A stretch of 64,000 bases of DNA from Burkholderia savannae (GCF_001524445.2 NZ_CP013417.1:2852001-2916000), one strand, 5' to 3'; numbered from the stretch's first letter, positions 26,398-35,546 are shown. Notes: generated by a model from the sequence alone, not told the origin. Made by a program: numbers and translations.

Positions 26398-26927
26398 ATG
26401 CCGCTCACGCCGTGCAGGTACGGAACGCGAAGGCCAGCGCGGCCCCGTACAAACTCACGGACGGCAACGGAATGTTCTTGCTCGTCCAACCGAACGGCGC
26501 GAAGTACCGGCGTTTGTCCTAGCGCTTCCTCGGCAAACAGAAAACGCTCACCCTAGGCGCCTATCCGGCCGTCACGCTCGCGACGGCACGGAAGAAGTGC
26601 GACGAGGCCCGCGAACAGATCGCGGCCGGCATCGATCCGGGCGAAGCGAAGAAGGACGCAAAACGGGCCGCCGAAATCGCGGCGGCAAACTCATTCGAGG
26701 CAGTAGCGCGCGAGTGGTACGGCTCCCAGCGTCCGGGCTGGAGCGACGGCTACGCGGAGAAGGTGCTGAATTCGCTTGAGGTCGACGTGTTTCGGAAGAT
26801 CGGCGCTCGCCCGATCGCGGAGATCGATTCGCCGCACATGCTGAGCATCGTTCGCGAAGCCGAGGCACGCGGGATACGCGAGACGGCGAAGCAAATCCTC
26901 CGGCGCTCTCGCGCGGTCTTCCAGTAA
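26398..26927 (+). pseudogene. Ruined P4-type tyrosine integrase (N-terminal part)
   Basis: The translation VQVRNAKASAAPYKLTDG, NGMFLLVQPNGAKY, then TLTLGAYPAVTLATARKK and FEAVAREWYGSQRPGW matches the N-terminal arm-binding (DUF4102) and start of the core-binding domains of P4-like integrases. Three defects are visible: a frameshift between the ATG at 26398 and VQVRNA, a TAG at 26520-26522 in place of the Tyr of the usual LSYRFLGK, and a stop at 26925 that removes the catalytic domain. It lies just after tRNA-Arg, in the orientation typical of tRNA-linked islands. It cannot be active. Confidence 0.9.
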
Positions 26928-27154
26928 GGGATCATGACCGGACGCTGTCGGGGCTACAGACCACTCCATAACGCTCGGTCATCGCGCGGCCAGATCCGCA
27001 AGGCGCCCCTCGCCCGTCACGCATCGCCGCCAAACGGATTGATCGGCTCAGGCAAAAAGCACGCCCCCTCCGCAACCAGACCGCGCGCACTCCGATCGGC
27101 GATCATCTGCGGCCCCGTTCGACCATTCATCCGTCCGGGGCCGCGCGTTCCGCA

Positions 27155-27637
27155 TCACTTCCAGTTCGGGTCCTGCTTCAATTGATCCTGCAGATACGCC
27201 TTCATCCGTTCGTCCGGCATGCCGAACCAGCGGAAGCTCGCGTACTTGCTCGGCGCGTCGTATGCGCCCGGCGTCTCCGGCAGCGTCACCAGCATCCCCC
27301 ACACCCGATGAGAATCCTCGTCGATCACGCCGTAGAACTGATTGGCCGCGCAATCGTGCGGCTTGCACATCCAGCCCACCAGATACGACGCGCCCTCGAC
27401 CTGCTCGCGCCGGTACGGCGAGCTGACCCGGTTGTCGCTTGCGAGCCATTCCGGCACTCGCTTCTCGCTGGCGATCATCCGCTGCCACTCGGCGCGATGC
27501 GCGCTCTGCGCGATGGCCTCGGAAAAAGTCGGCGTCTGCGCCGGCTCGTCGGCGGCCGCCGCCGCACCCGCGATGCCGGCAACCAGGACGGCGAGCGCCG
27601 CGCGGCGAGCGGTCGAACGATAATGTCGAATGATCAT
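27155..27637 (-). CDS. Ivy-family inhibitor of vertebrate C-type lysozyme
   Basis: A 160-residue exported protein. A signal peptide with a basic start and a long Ala-rich core ends near AAAADEPAQ at about 30. The mature protein carries CKPHDC, the disulfide-closed loop that inserts into the lysozyme active site in Ivy, followed by NQFYGVID. The W-RMI---R-PEWL segment is also typical of the family. It would protect peptidoglycan in the periplasm from host lysozyme. The start at 27637 follows a GGGGG run; longer frames add non-secretory sequence. Ecotin lies 2.4 kb away. Confidence 0.88.
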   Translation of the reverse strand: MIIRHYRSTARRAALAVLVAGIAGAAAAADEPAQTPTFSEAIAQSAHRAEWQRMIASEKRVPEWLASDNRVSSPYRREQVEGASYLVGWMCKPHDCAANQFYGVIDEDSHRVWGMLVTLPETPGAYDAPSKYASFRWFGMPDERMKAYLQDQLKQDPNWK

Positions 27638-28428
27638 GAATGCCCCCGGGAAAATTCGTTTCGAATGAGACGCAAGCCCGGTCGGCAAGTTCCGCCGCGC
27701 GGCGAGCAGGCGAGCAACCGTTCGGCTTCGGCGCGAAAACGCGCAATAAATGCCCGCATCGTGTCGCGACCGGCGCCCGCCTCGACTTCGATTGAATGCC
27801 TTGCCGTTCACATGCTCTTGTGCAATGTCCGTCGCCGCTCGATTCGCGGGGCTCGGCGTTCGAGCAATCAAAGCGATTGCCCGAATGAACGACATCGAGC
27901 GAGCGGCAACGGCGCGAGCCAAACGGAAAGCGCTGCCGCGCTGCCGGCGCGCATCCGGCGGCCCGAATTCCGGGTGGGACAGCGGAAGGAAACGCTCGAC
28001 GCGCCAATCGAGGCGAGCTTGAACAAGCAGATGTTCGTGCCGCGATTCGGCATCGTCGGCGCGATGGACTCGCATCGCTTCATGTCGGCGTCGACCTGCG
28101 GCGCATCAGATCCTCTGCCCCCCGAATGTCGGCGAATCCGCTGGCGCCTCGACATCGAAGCGCGCGTTCATCGCGGCCGAATCCATGTCGCGCTCCGTTC
28201 GAACCGCCATCGACATCCGCGCTGCCGGCTGGCGCGCGCGATGCGTGCCTTGCAAGGCCGCGCGCTTTGCTGCGATGATTGCCGTCGATCCGACGCTCCT
28301 CCGGAGGCCGCGCGCAAAGCCGACGAGGGCGACCGAGCGTCGCCCTGCGCACCATGCGGGCGCGTCGGCCACCGCCCGACCGCCGCGAGCCGCCTGCGCG
28401 CGGCCGCCACGAAGCCTTCCGAATCGCG
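27638..28428. other. Long spacer without recognised gene
   Basis: About 790 bases upstream of ivy and of a small membrane protein gene. Several open frames overlap here, but none has both a ribosome site and a recognisable composition. No repeat or RNA was identified. Confidence 0.45.
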
Positions 28429-28653
28429 ATGAAAACCACTCCGCCCGATCCCGCCACCCAGCAACGCAGACGCCCGTCGAACCTCGTGCTGAACATCTTC
28501 GCCGCGCTAATCGGCCTCGTCACGTTCGGCCTCGGCGCGGCATGGGTGATCTACACGTGGCTCGTCGACCGCGAAGCGCCGTATTTCGCAATTCCGCTCG
28601 TCTTCTCGGTGCCGGTGATCGTCGCGGTCGCCGTGCGCGGCATCTGGGAGTGA
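28429..28653 (+). CDS. Small two-helix membrane protein
   Basis: A 74-residue frame from ATG 28429 to 28653. After a short Pro/Arg/Gln-rich start there are two hydrophobic segments (LNIFAALIGLVTFGLGAAWV and FAIPLVFSVPVIVAVAV) joined by a short charged turn. The ribosome site is weak. It reads in the same direction as the PBP7-like peptidase gene, 179 bases upstream. No family was recognised, but coding bias and membrane pattern support a real gene. Confidence 0.55.
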   Translation: MKTTPPDPATQQRRRPSNLVLNIFAALIGLVTFGLGAAWVIYTWLVDREAPYFAIPLVFSVPVIVAVAVRGIWE

Positions 28654-28832
28654 CGCGCGCCCGCACGCGCAGGCGTCGCCTCGCGCTCTCCATCCTTCGC
28701 CGCCGCTCGCGCGGCGCCTTCCGTCGAACTCCGCCGCAGCCATCGAAATCGCCGACGCCGCGAATTTCCCGGCCGCTCCGCTGTCCTATCGCGCGACACG
28801 TTCGCCCGACTCCCACTCCGCTCCCGATCGCC

Positions 28833-29984
28833 ATGCCCTCCACGCCGCATCGTCCGCGCACCCGTCACTTTCTCGTCCGTCTGATGTCCGCCGTCTGCGT
28901 CGTCTGGTTCGCGTCCGTTCTGTGCGTCGCGCTCGCGTCGCCCGCCCATGCGGCGGGAAAGGCCTGCGCTCGCACGTCGGCCGCGCACGGCAGCGCCTGT
29001 CGCGTCGCGCGCAGCGCTCATGCGAAGCCGGTGAAGCACGTCAAGCGCGCCGCCCGCGCGCGGCATCGTCATCCGCATGCGAAGCAAAAGCGCATGGCGC
29101 TCCACCGCAAGACCGGGCATCGCGCGCGTTCGACCGCGCTTGCGCATCAGCCGACGCGCAAGCGCCAGCGCGCGCCGCACCGCGCCGTCGTCGCGGCCGA
29201 GAAGCCGAAGCTGCTCGCGAGCTGCGGCTACACGGCCGCGTCACGCAGCCTGTTACGTTCGCGCGCAGCCTACGTCGTCGACGAACGGACGGGCGCGGTG
29301 CTGATCGAGAAGAACGCGAACCGTGTCGTGCCGATTGCGTCGATCACGAAACTGATGACGTCGATGGTCGCGCTCGACACGCGCGCGCCGATGTCGCGGC
29401 CGCTGCGCGTGAGCGCGCAGGACCGCGACTACGAGAAATTCACGGGATCGCGGCTGAAAGTCGGCTCGGTGCTGTCGCGCCGCGACATGCTGCACATCGC
29501 GCTGATGTCGTCGGAAAACCGCGCGGCGGCGGCGCTGTCGCGCGACTATCCAGGCGGACGGCCCGCGTTCGTCGCCGCGATGAACCGCAAGGCGCGCACG
29601 CTCGGCATGAAGCGTACGCACTTCGTCAACGCGACCGGGCTGTCGCCGCGCAACGTGTCGACGGCGCGCGATTTGTCGCGGCTCGTCGCCGCGGCGAACC
29701 GCTATCCGCGCATCAAGACGTTCTCGACCGATACGTCGAAGACGGTCTTCCCCGGCCGCGGCCAGCTCCAGTACGTGAATTCGGATGCGCTCGTGCGCGC
29801 CGGCGATTCAAGCATCGTGCTGCAGAAGACGGGCTTCATCAACGAAGCCGGCCATTGCGTCGTGCTCCGCTACGCGGTGCGCGGACGCCCGGTCGACATC
29901 GTGCTGCTCGGCGCGCCGGGGCCGAGCGACCATCTTGCGGACGCGCGAAAAATCCGCAACTGGCTCACGTGCTCGATGCCGTGA
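28833..29984 (+). CDS. PBP7-like D-alanyl-D-alanine endopeptidase/carboxypeptidase
   Basis: A 383-residue serine peptidase of the low-molecular-weight penicillin-binding family. The catalytic set is complete: Ser170 and Lys173 in SITK, Ser227-Glu-Asn229 in SSEN and Lys332-Thr-Gly in KTGF. A signal peptide (to about ASPAHAAG, residue 42) precedes an unusual region of about 100 residues rich in Lys, Arg and His (about 45-145). It cleaves peptide cross-links or stem peptides of peptidoglycan in the periplasm. The basic region could bind anionic wall or outer membrane components. The start at 28833 gives a good signal peptide. Confidence 0.9.
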   Translation: MPSTPHRPRTRHFLVRLMSAVCVVWFASVLCVALASPAHAAGKACARTSAAHGSACRVARSAHAKPVKHVKRAARARHRHPHAKQKRMALHRKTGHRARSTALAHQPTRKRQRAPHRAVVAAEKPKLLASCGYTAASRSLLRSRAAYVVDERTGAVLIEKNANRVVPIASITKLMTSMVALDTRAPMSRPLRVSAQDRDYEKFTGSRLKVGSVLSRRDMLHIALMSSENRAAAALSRDYPGGRPAFVAAMNRKARTLGMKRTHFVNATGLSPRNVSTARDLSRLVAAANRYPRIKTFSTDTSKTVFPGRGQLQYVNSDALVRAGDSSIVLQKTGFINEAGHCVVLRYAVRGRPVDIVLLGAPGPSDHLADARKIRNWLTCSMP

Positions 29985-30081
29985 TGCCTTCGCTTGCGCG
30001 CGCCGGGGCGCCGCGGTCCGCGCGCCGCACGCATCGCGTGCGGCCGCCGCCGCGGCTCCGGATCGACGGACACGGCGCGGC

Positions 30082-30621
30082 TTACTTCTCGACCGCGCGC
30101 GCCACTTCGTTCGAGCCGTACCACAACCGGTATCGAACCTCGAACTCGTTCGGCACGTACACGACGATCGGCAGACGGCTGTTGTAGCGCAACAGGTAGC
30201 CGCCGCCGCGCACGGGCACGAACGCCTCCTGCGCTTCCTGGCCCGGGCACGCCATCAACGTGCCGGCCGGCCCCTTCACGTCGGCGAGCACGTAATACGG
30301 ATAGCCCCAACCCTTGACCGTCTCGTGCTTGAGTTCGCCGCCGAACCAGTGCTGGTTGCAATCGACCTTGATCTTCTTGCCGATCACCAGTTCGACGCGA
30401 ATGTCGTCCTCCAGCTTTTCGGCCGGCAGCACGATCACCTCGCGCTTCTGCCCCGCCTGGGCGGCCGGGAACATCTTGATGTCTTCCGCGGACGGCGTGG
30501 GCGCGGACGCGGGATCGACGCCCGCGGCGGGCGTCGCGGCGCTCGCCGCCGCCGCGACGCCGGAGAAGCCGACGAATGCGGCGCACGCCGCCCAGGCGGC
30601 CAAGCGAGAGGCTGATTTCAT
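30082..30621 (-). CDS. eco: Ecotin, periplasmic serine protease inhibitor
   Basis: A 179-residue secreted protein. The signal peptide ends near residue 27-30, followed by a Pro/Ala-rich linker and the ecotin core: EKLEDDIRVELVIGKK, VDCNQHWFGGEL, KGWGYPYYVL. The reactive-site loop TLMACPGQ retains the Met at the P1 position seen in E. coli ecotin. Ecotin dimers inhibit trypsin, chymotrypsin and neutrophil elastase, protecting the cell from host proteases. The start at 30621 has GGAG at the right distance. It converges with the PBP7-like gene, and ivy is 2.4 kb away on the same strand. Confidence 0.93.
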   Translation of the reverse strand: MKSASRLAAWAACAAFVGFSGVAAAASAATPAAGVDPASAPTPSAEDIKMFPAAQAGQKREVIVLPAEKLEDDIRVELVIGKKIKVDCNQHWFGGELKHETVKGWGYPYYVLADVKGPAGTLMACPGQEAQEAFVPVRGGGYLLRYNSRLPIVVYVPNEFEVRYRLWYGSNEVARAVEK

Positions 30622-30792
30622 ACGGTGCTCCTGATGAGTGATTGAATTGAACGGAAGCGCGGCGCACAGCCGGCTTCCGCACTGCGACTGCTTACGTGAT
30701 TGTAATGTGCAGACACAATTCGCTTCGCACCAAGCGAGTTCGAGCGAATCACAATGCAAACGGCAGTGAAAACAGGGAGAAGGGAGAAAGTC

Positions 30793-31146
30793 ATGCTGAA
30801 ACTCGTCGCTTCGCTCGGGGCCGCTGCGCTCCTTGCCGGTTGCGTCGCCGTGCCGGACAACGGTTACGGCTATGGCTACGCGCAACCGTATTATCCGGGC
30901 GACTACGCGTACGTGCCAGGCTACGCGCCCGTGTACGGAACGGTGAACATCTGGGGCGGCGGCGGATGGCGGGACCGCGACCATTGGCGCGGCGACGACC
31001 GCTGGCGAGGCGGCGACCAGTGGCGCGGCGGTCGCGGCAATGGCTGGCAAGGCGGTCGTGGCCCGGCTGGCGGGCGCAATGTCCGCGGGGGCAACGATTG
31101 GCCGGGCGGCGGCGGCCACGGCGGTGGCCGTGGCGGAAGGCACTGA
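30793..31146 (+). CDS. Small glycine/tryptophan-rich lipoprotein
   Basis: A 117-residue protein with a type II signal peptide ending in the lipobox LLAGC at about residues 13-17. Mature sequence starts with Tyr/Gly-rich repeats (YGYGYAQPYYPGD) and continues as W-R-Gly and RGG-type repeats (WRGGDQWRGG, GGRGPAGGRN), ending in GGGRGGRH. The composition is like that of small outer-membrane lipoproteins of unknown function. The ATG at 30793 is preferred for the lipobox position; one at 30754 is in frame. Confidence 0.75.
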   Translation: MLKLVASLGAAALLAGCVAVPDNGYGYGYAQPYYPGDYAYVPGYAPVYGTVNIWGGGGWRDRDHWRGDDRWRGGDQWRGGRGNGWQGGRGPAGGRNVRGGNDWPGGGGHGGGRGGRH

Positions 31147-31657
31147 CGCCAACCGTGGATTTGCAACGAGTTGTATCGAGAAAGGAAGCAGCGCGACCGG
31201 GCTGGCCATGGTCCGGTTGATCGCGACGGGCGCGCTCACGTGCGCTCATGGCGCCGCCGTTCGGTTCGGGTTCGCGTGAGGGATGCTCGGGGCGTCGGTG
31301 ACGCTGTCGCGCGGCCCGTCAATGGGCGGGCGGCCGCGGCCGCCCGTCTAGCGCAGCGCCGCTGCGTCACCCGCCGCTGCGTCACCTATCGCGCGCGTCT
31401 CGCGGAACGCCCGGACGCGGCATTTGGCGGCGTACGTCCATTTGACGCGCTTCTGTTCGGCGACCCGCCGGCCGACTGCCGTCGTCTTCAGAGCCCTACG
31501 ATCATCCGACGGCCACACGCTCCTCCGCCCCATCGCTTCGGCGGTTTCGGTTTCGGCGGTTTCGGCGTGATCCGATGCGCGCCGCATCGAACCGAAGCCC
31601 GCCCGATCGTGCGCGGCGGCCCGCGCATCGGCGCGCCGCTCAAGCGGGACGCTCACA
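31147..31657. other. Spacer without recognised gene
   Basis: About 510 bases between two convergent small exported-protein genes. A duplicated TTCGGCGGTTTCGG element lies near 31537-31566. No coding frame or RNA was recognised. Confidence 0.45.
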
Positions 31658-32014
31658 TCACCAACCGGCAGGCCGCGGCTGCGCGTAGCCATACGCGCCG
31701 TAACCGCCGCCATCGTATGCTTGCGCGCCGCAATCGACGTAAGCGCGTCGATACTGATCGTAGCAATAGCCCGCGGGCGGCGCGCCGTAAGCCGGCGCGG
31801 GTTGATACTGCGCCGGCTGATAGGCCGGGGCCTGATAGACGGGCGCCGAGTACGCGACGGCCGGCGCGGGATTCAGCGCGGACGTGACGATCGCGCCCAG
31901 CACCGCGCCGCCGATCAGCGCGCCGACGATGTCGCCGCCGCGATCGTGCGCGCCGGCCGGCCCCGCGAGCGCGAGACTACCCGCCGTCACCAGAACTGCC
32001 GCGATCTTCTTCAT
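31658..32014 (-). CDS. Exported glycine-zipper protein, Tyr/Pro/Ala-rich
   Basis: A 118-residue protein with a cleavable signal peptide (MKKIAAVLVTAGSLALAGPAGA, cut near 22). A glycine-zipper segment GALIGGAVLGAIVTSAL follows, suggesting insertion into the membrane or oligomers. The C-terminal half is a low-complexity Tyr/Pro/Ala-rich tail, with a Cys pair in GYCYDQYRRAYVDCG. Similar proteins of Burkholderia are described only as hypothetical. The start at 32014 gives the signal peptide. Confidence 0.75.
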   Translation of the reverse strand: MKKIAAVLVTAGSLALAGPAGAHDRGGDIVGALIGGAVLGAIVTSALNPAPAVAYSAPVYQAPAYQPAQYQPAPAYGAPPAGYCYDQYRRAYVDCGAQAYDGGGYGAYGYAQPRPAGW

Positions 32015-32171
32015 GATGGACTCCGCCAAACGTGGTGCATGACGAGGCCCATTGTGGGCGCCGCCGGCCGTAATAGATGCAGCAAGTGGTAACGCGCAAT
32101 TACGCGTGTCACATCCGCGCGCGCGCCGCCTGGGCCGTGCTACGATTTTTGGCACAAAGGAGACGCCCTCG

Positions 32172-32552
32172 ATGAACCCCCACACCGCTCGCCGATTCGA
32201 TACCGAGTTCGCACCGCGCATCGCGCGCGCAATCGGCGACTTGCTCGAGCGACGGGCGAACACCGAGGTCGTCGGCTACGGCGGTCACGGCCATCCGACG
32301 CAGGTGCGGATCGTCTCGCCGCACGCCGAGCACGTGCGCGGCTACGCTCATCCGCTCGACATCGTGCTCACGTGGGACACCGACGAGATCGAGCGCCTGA
32401 TGGCGCCGGACGGCGCCGCGCGCTTCGAGCGCTATCTCGCGGCGTTGAAACTCAAGCTGCCGGCCTGGGAAAACGCGCGCGGCATCGACTTCGGCTCGCG
32501 CACGCAGGCCGAAGTGCTCGTGCTGCTCGGCGGGCTCGATTTCGAGGCGTGA
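32172..32552 (+). CDS. Conserved cytoplasmic hypothetical protein, possibly DUF5594
   Basis: A 126-residue protein with no signal or membrane segment. AAAGGAG lies 9 bases before the ATG, so the start is firm. Motifs include GYGGHGHPTQVRIV, HPLDIVLTWDTDEIERL and AEVLVLLGGL. It matches, from memory, a small Burkholderia-restricted family of unknown function (DUF5594). The family name is uncertain. It is isolated between spacers. Confidence 0.68.
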   Translation: MNPHTARRFDTEFAPRIARAIGDLLERRANTEVVGYGGHGHPTQVRIVSPHAEHVRGYAHPLDIVLTWDTDEIERLMAPDGAARFERYLAALKLKLPAWENARGIDFGSRTQAEVLVLLGGLDFEA

Positions 32553-32585
32553 CGACAGCACGCGGGCAGCGGGCGAGCCGCTTCG

Positions 32586-32627
32586 GGCGGTTGGCGGTTG
32601 GCGGGCGGCGGGCGGCGGTTGGCGGGC
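32586..32627. repeat. Six heptamers of GGCGGTT/GGCGGGC type
   Basis: Six units in strict 7-base register: GGCGGTT twice, GGCGGGC twice, GGCGGTT, GGCGGGC. The GGCGG core is shared with the array at 14511. Confidence 0.92.
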
Positions 32628-32755
32628 GAGTTCGGTGCGTCGTGAAACAAGCCCGTCCGGCAGAATGCGTCGATTGGCCGATCAATCGATCGGGCGTCCT
32701 ACTGCGACGGACGACGAGCATCATGCCCTGCCGCAGCGCTTTCGAGCGCTCCGCC

Positions 32756-32803
32756 ACCCCATCACCCCATCACCCCATCGCCCGATCGCCCGATTGCCCG
32801 ATC
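32756..32803. repeat. Six octamers of ACCCCATC/GCCCGATC type
   Basis: Three exact ACCCCATC units followed by GCCCGATC, GCCCGATT and GCCCGATC, in 8-base register. Intergenic. Confidence 0.9.
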
Positions 32804-33045
32804 CCGAGCAGCCGCGTCCCTACCCGCGCGGCTTCGAGCAACTCGTGCCGCAAGCGCTTCCGCACCGCTTGCGCATACCGTCGCGCCACGCACGATAGGC
32901 GTCGCCGCGCGCCTTCACTCCCGCACGCCGCCCGACTTCACGATTCGGGCGCCGGTGATACACTCGATCGGCTCATGCCGACGCTTGCGAGCATGCGTTG
33001 CCGCGCCGCGAGCGTCATTCTGTCGAACTTCACAAGGAGGCCCCC

Positions 33046-33549
33046 ATGGCTGATTTCCGGCTTTGGACTGACGAGTTTCCGGCCAACGGCTTCATGCCGA
33101 AGGCACAGGAATACCACCACGAAGGCTTCGGCGTAGATGGCGGCAACCGGTCGCCCGCGCTTCACTGGGAAGGCGTGCCCGCCGATGCGAAGAGCCTCGC
33201 GCTCACCGTCTACGATCCCGACGCGCCGACGGGCAGCGGCTTCTGGCACTGGACCGTCGTCAACATCCCCGTCGACGCAACGAACCTGCCGCAAGGCGCG
33301 GGCGGCGCGGGCGGCGCTTCGCTGCCCGCAGGCGCCGTCCAGGTGCGCAACGACTACGGCGACGAAGGCTTCGGCGGCGCCGCGCCGCCGCGCGGCGACA
33401 AGCCGCACCGCTACGTCTTCCGGCTGCACGCGCTGAAGGTCGATACCTTGCCCGTCACGAAGGACACGACCAACGCGGTCGCCCGCTTCATGATCCATCT
33501 GAACGAAGTCGATTCGGCGACTTACACCGGTCTCTACGAACTGAAGTGA
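33046..33549 (+). CDS. YbhB/YbcL-family phosphatidylethanolamine-binding-protein homologue
   Basis: A 167-residue member of the PEBP (Raf-kinase-inhibitor-like) family. It shows GGNRSPALHWEGVP, the ligand-site YDPDAPTGSGFWHWTVVNIP and the later RYVFRLHAL. The bacterial proteins are small cytoplasmic or periplasmic beta-sandwich proteins with a conserved anion pocket; their substrate is not settled. No signal peptide is present, so this copy is cytoplasmic. AAGGAGG lies 6 bases before the ATG. It precedes a DHA2 exporter by 123 bases. Confidence 0.92.
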   Translation: MADFRLWTDEFPANGFMPKAQEYHHEGFGVDGGNRSPALHWEGVPADAKSLALTVYDPDAPTGSGFWHWTVVNIPVDATNLPQGAGGAGGASLPAGAVQVRNDYGDEGFGGAAPPRGDKPHRYVFRLHALKVDTLPVTKDTTNAVARFMIHLNEVDSATYTGLYELK

Positions 33550-33672
33550 GCCGCCGTCCGGGCCGGGCGCCTCGCCCCCGGCCCTTCGCCACCGGCCGCG
33601 CGCCGCTGCGCGCATGCCGGCGGTTGCATCCGCAACGAATCGCCGCTCCCTCGCCTCGCCATCGCTTCCGCC

Positions 33673-35046
33673 ATGAACGCCGACTCCGGACTGCCGCTCC
33701 CGCAACGCTACTGGGCGATCGTCTGCGTCGCGCTAGGCATCACGCTCGCCGTACTCGACGGCGCGATCGCGAACGTCGCGCTGCCGACGATCGCCCGCGA
33801 TCTGCGCGCCTCCGACGCCGCATCGATCTGGATCGTCAACGCGTACCAGCTCGCCGTCACGATTTCGCTGCTGCCGCTCGCGTCGCTCGGCGACCGGATC
33901 GGCTACCGGCGCGTCTACATCGCGGGGCTCGCGCTCTTCACCGCGGCATCGCTCGGCTGCGCGCTGTCGAGCACGCTGCCCGCGCTCGCGACGCTGCGCG
34001 TGATCCAGGGCTTCGGCGCCGCCGGCATCATGAGCGTGAATACCGCGCTCGTGCGGATGATCTATCCGTCGTCGCAGCTCGGGCGCGGCGTCGCGATCAA
34101 TGCCATGGTCGTCGCGCTGTCGTCGGCGGTCGGGCCGACCGTCGCGTCCGCGGTGCTCGCCGTCGCGCCCTGGCCGTGGCTCTTCGCGATCAACGTGCCG
34201 ATCGGCATCGCCGCCGTGTACGGCAGCCTGCGCGCGCTGCCCGTGAATCCGGGCCGCGACGCGCCGTACGACTTCATCGGCGCGGCGATGAACGCGTGCG
34301 TGTTCGGGCTGCTGATCGTCTCCGTCGACGGGCTCGGTCACGGCGAGAATCGCGCGAACGTCGCGGCCACCGCACTCGCGGCCGTCGTCATCGGCTACTT
34401 CTTCGTCAGGCGCCAGTTGTCGCAGCCCGCGCCGCTTTTGCCCGTCGATCTGCTGCGCATCCCGATCTTCGCGCTGTCGATCGGCACGTCGGTCGCGTCG
34501 TTCACGTCGCAGATGCTCGCGTTCGTCGCGCTGCCGTTCTGGCTGCAGAACACGCTCGGCTTTTCGCAGGTGCAGACCGGGCTCTACATGACGCCGTGGC
34601 CGCTCGTCATCGTGGTCGCCGCGCCGCTCGCGGGCGTGCTGTCCGACCGCTATTCGGCGGGCGCGCTGGGCGGCATCGGCCTCGCGCTCTTCGCATCCGG
34701 CCTCCTCGCGCTCGCAACGATCGGCGCGCATCCGGCGCCCGTCGACATCGTCTGGCGGATGGCGCTCTGCGGCGCGGGCTTCGGGCTCTTCCAGTCGCCG
34801 AACAACCGCGCGATCCTGTCGTCCGCGCCGCGCGAACGCGCGGGCGGCGCAAGCGGGATGCTCGGCACCGCGCGGCTCACCGGGCAGACGCTCGGCGCCG
34901 CGCTCGTCGCGCTGATCTTCGGCGTCGCGCCGCAGCATGGGCCGACGATCGCGCTCTATGCAGCGACCGCGTTCGCCGCCGTCGCCGCCGCCGTCAGCCT
35001 GATGAGAATCAGGGCGAAACGCGACACGGCCGCCGCCGCGGGGTAA
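33673..35046 (+). CDS. MFS transporter, DHA2 (14-helix) drug-exporter type
   Basis: A 457-residue polytopic protein. Helix 1 shows VLDGAIANVALPTIARDL, the DHA2 motif-D equivalent, followed by motif A (LGDRIGYRRVYIAG) and motif C (AVGPTVASAVLAVAPWPWLFAINVP). These are hallmarks of proton-driven drug exporters related to EmrB. Substrate unknown. The start at 33673 gives the correct short cytoplasmic N-terminus. It may share transcription with the PEBP homologue upstream. Poorly supported alternatives in other frames were dismissed. Confidence 0.9.
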   Translation: MNADSGLPLPQRYWAIVCVALGITLAVLDGAIANVALPTIARDLRASDAASIWIVNAYQLAVTISLLPLASLGDRIGYRRVYIAGLALFTAASLGCALSSTLPALATLRVIQGFGAAGIMSVNTALVRMIYPSSQLGRGVAINAMVVALSSAVGPTVASAVLAVAPWPWLFAINVPIGIAAVYGSLRALPVNPGRDAPYDFIGAAMNACVFGLLIVSVDGLGHGENRANVAATALAAVVIGYFFVRRQLSQPAPLLPVDLLRIPIFALSIGTSVASFTSQMLAFVALPFWLQNTLGFSQVQTGLYMTPWPLVIVVAAPLAGVLSDRYSAGALGGIGLALFASGLLALATIGAHPAPVDIVWRMALCGAGFGLFQSPNNRAILSSAPRERAGGASGMLGTARLTGQTLGAALVALIFGVAPQHGPTIALYAATAFAAVAAAVSLMRIRAKRDTAAAAG

Positions 35047-35546
35047 CGCAAAGCCGCTCGCCGCGGCCGTCGGCCCCGTGGTGGATGCGCGGCCCGCCGC
35101 ACGCCGTTTCCCGGCCGGTTTCGTCGCCTCCGCGCCGAAGCGCCATCCGCCCGCATCGCCTGTTCATCCCGCGCTCTCCCGCGATCCGTCGCCGCGCATC
35201 CGGCCCTCAACGTCCCGCCACTTTCGCAGCGCGGCGCGGCCTCGTCGACTCGGCCGTTCGGACGATCCGCCCCTCATGACCGGCTCATGACCGCCCCATG
35301 ACCGCCGCGCGAAGCGCCCACCGCCCTGCCGCCAACGACACCCGCGCGACGGCTCCACGTTCCTACCCCGCTAAATCTCCGCCCGCCCTCCGGCCGTCGT
35401 CGCCCGATTCCGCACGCACGCCCCGCCTCGGCCAGCACTCCTTACCTCGCCGCCTGTCCAATACATGCCCGCGCCGCGAATCGAGCGCGTCCGCCGTTCC
35501 GGCGACGGGCTTCGGTTGGTCTTCACGCAACCGTCAGGAGGGCGCC
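35047..35546. other. Spacer without recognised gene
   Basis: About 500 bases. A short CATGACCG direct repeat occurs three times near 35275-35305. Otherwise nothing was recognised. Confidence 0.45.

Larger units (their letters stand above)
32553..33045. other. Repeat-bearing spacer
   Basis: About 490 bases with two short tandem arrays (32586-32627 and 32756-32803, listed separately) and no recognised gene. Confidence 0.6.

Noticed and set aside
28185..28832. Upstream extension of the PBP7-like peptidase frame
   Set aside because: Frame stays open but lacks a signal peptide or similarity; the ATG at 28833 gives a proper signal peptide.
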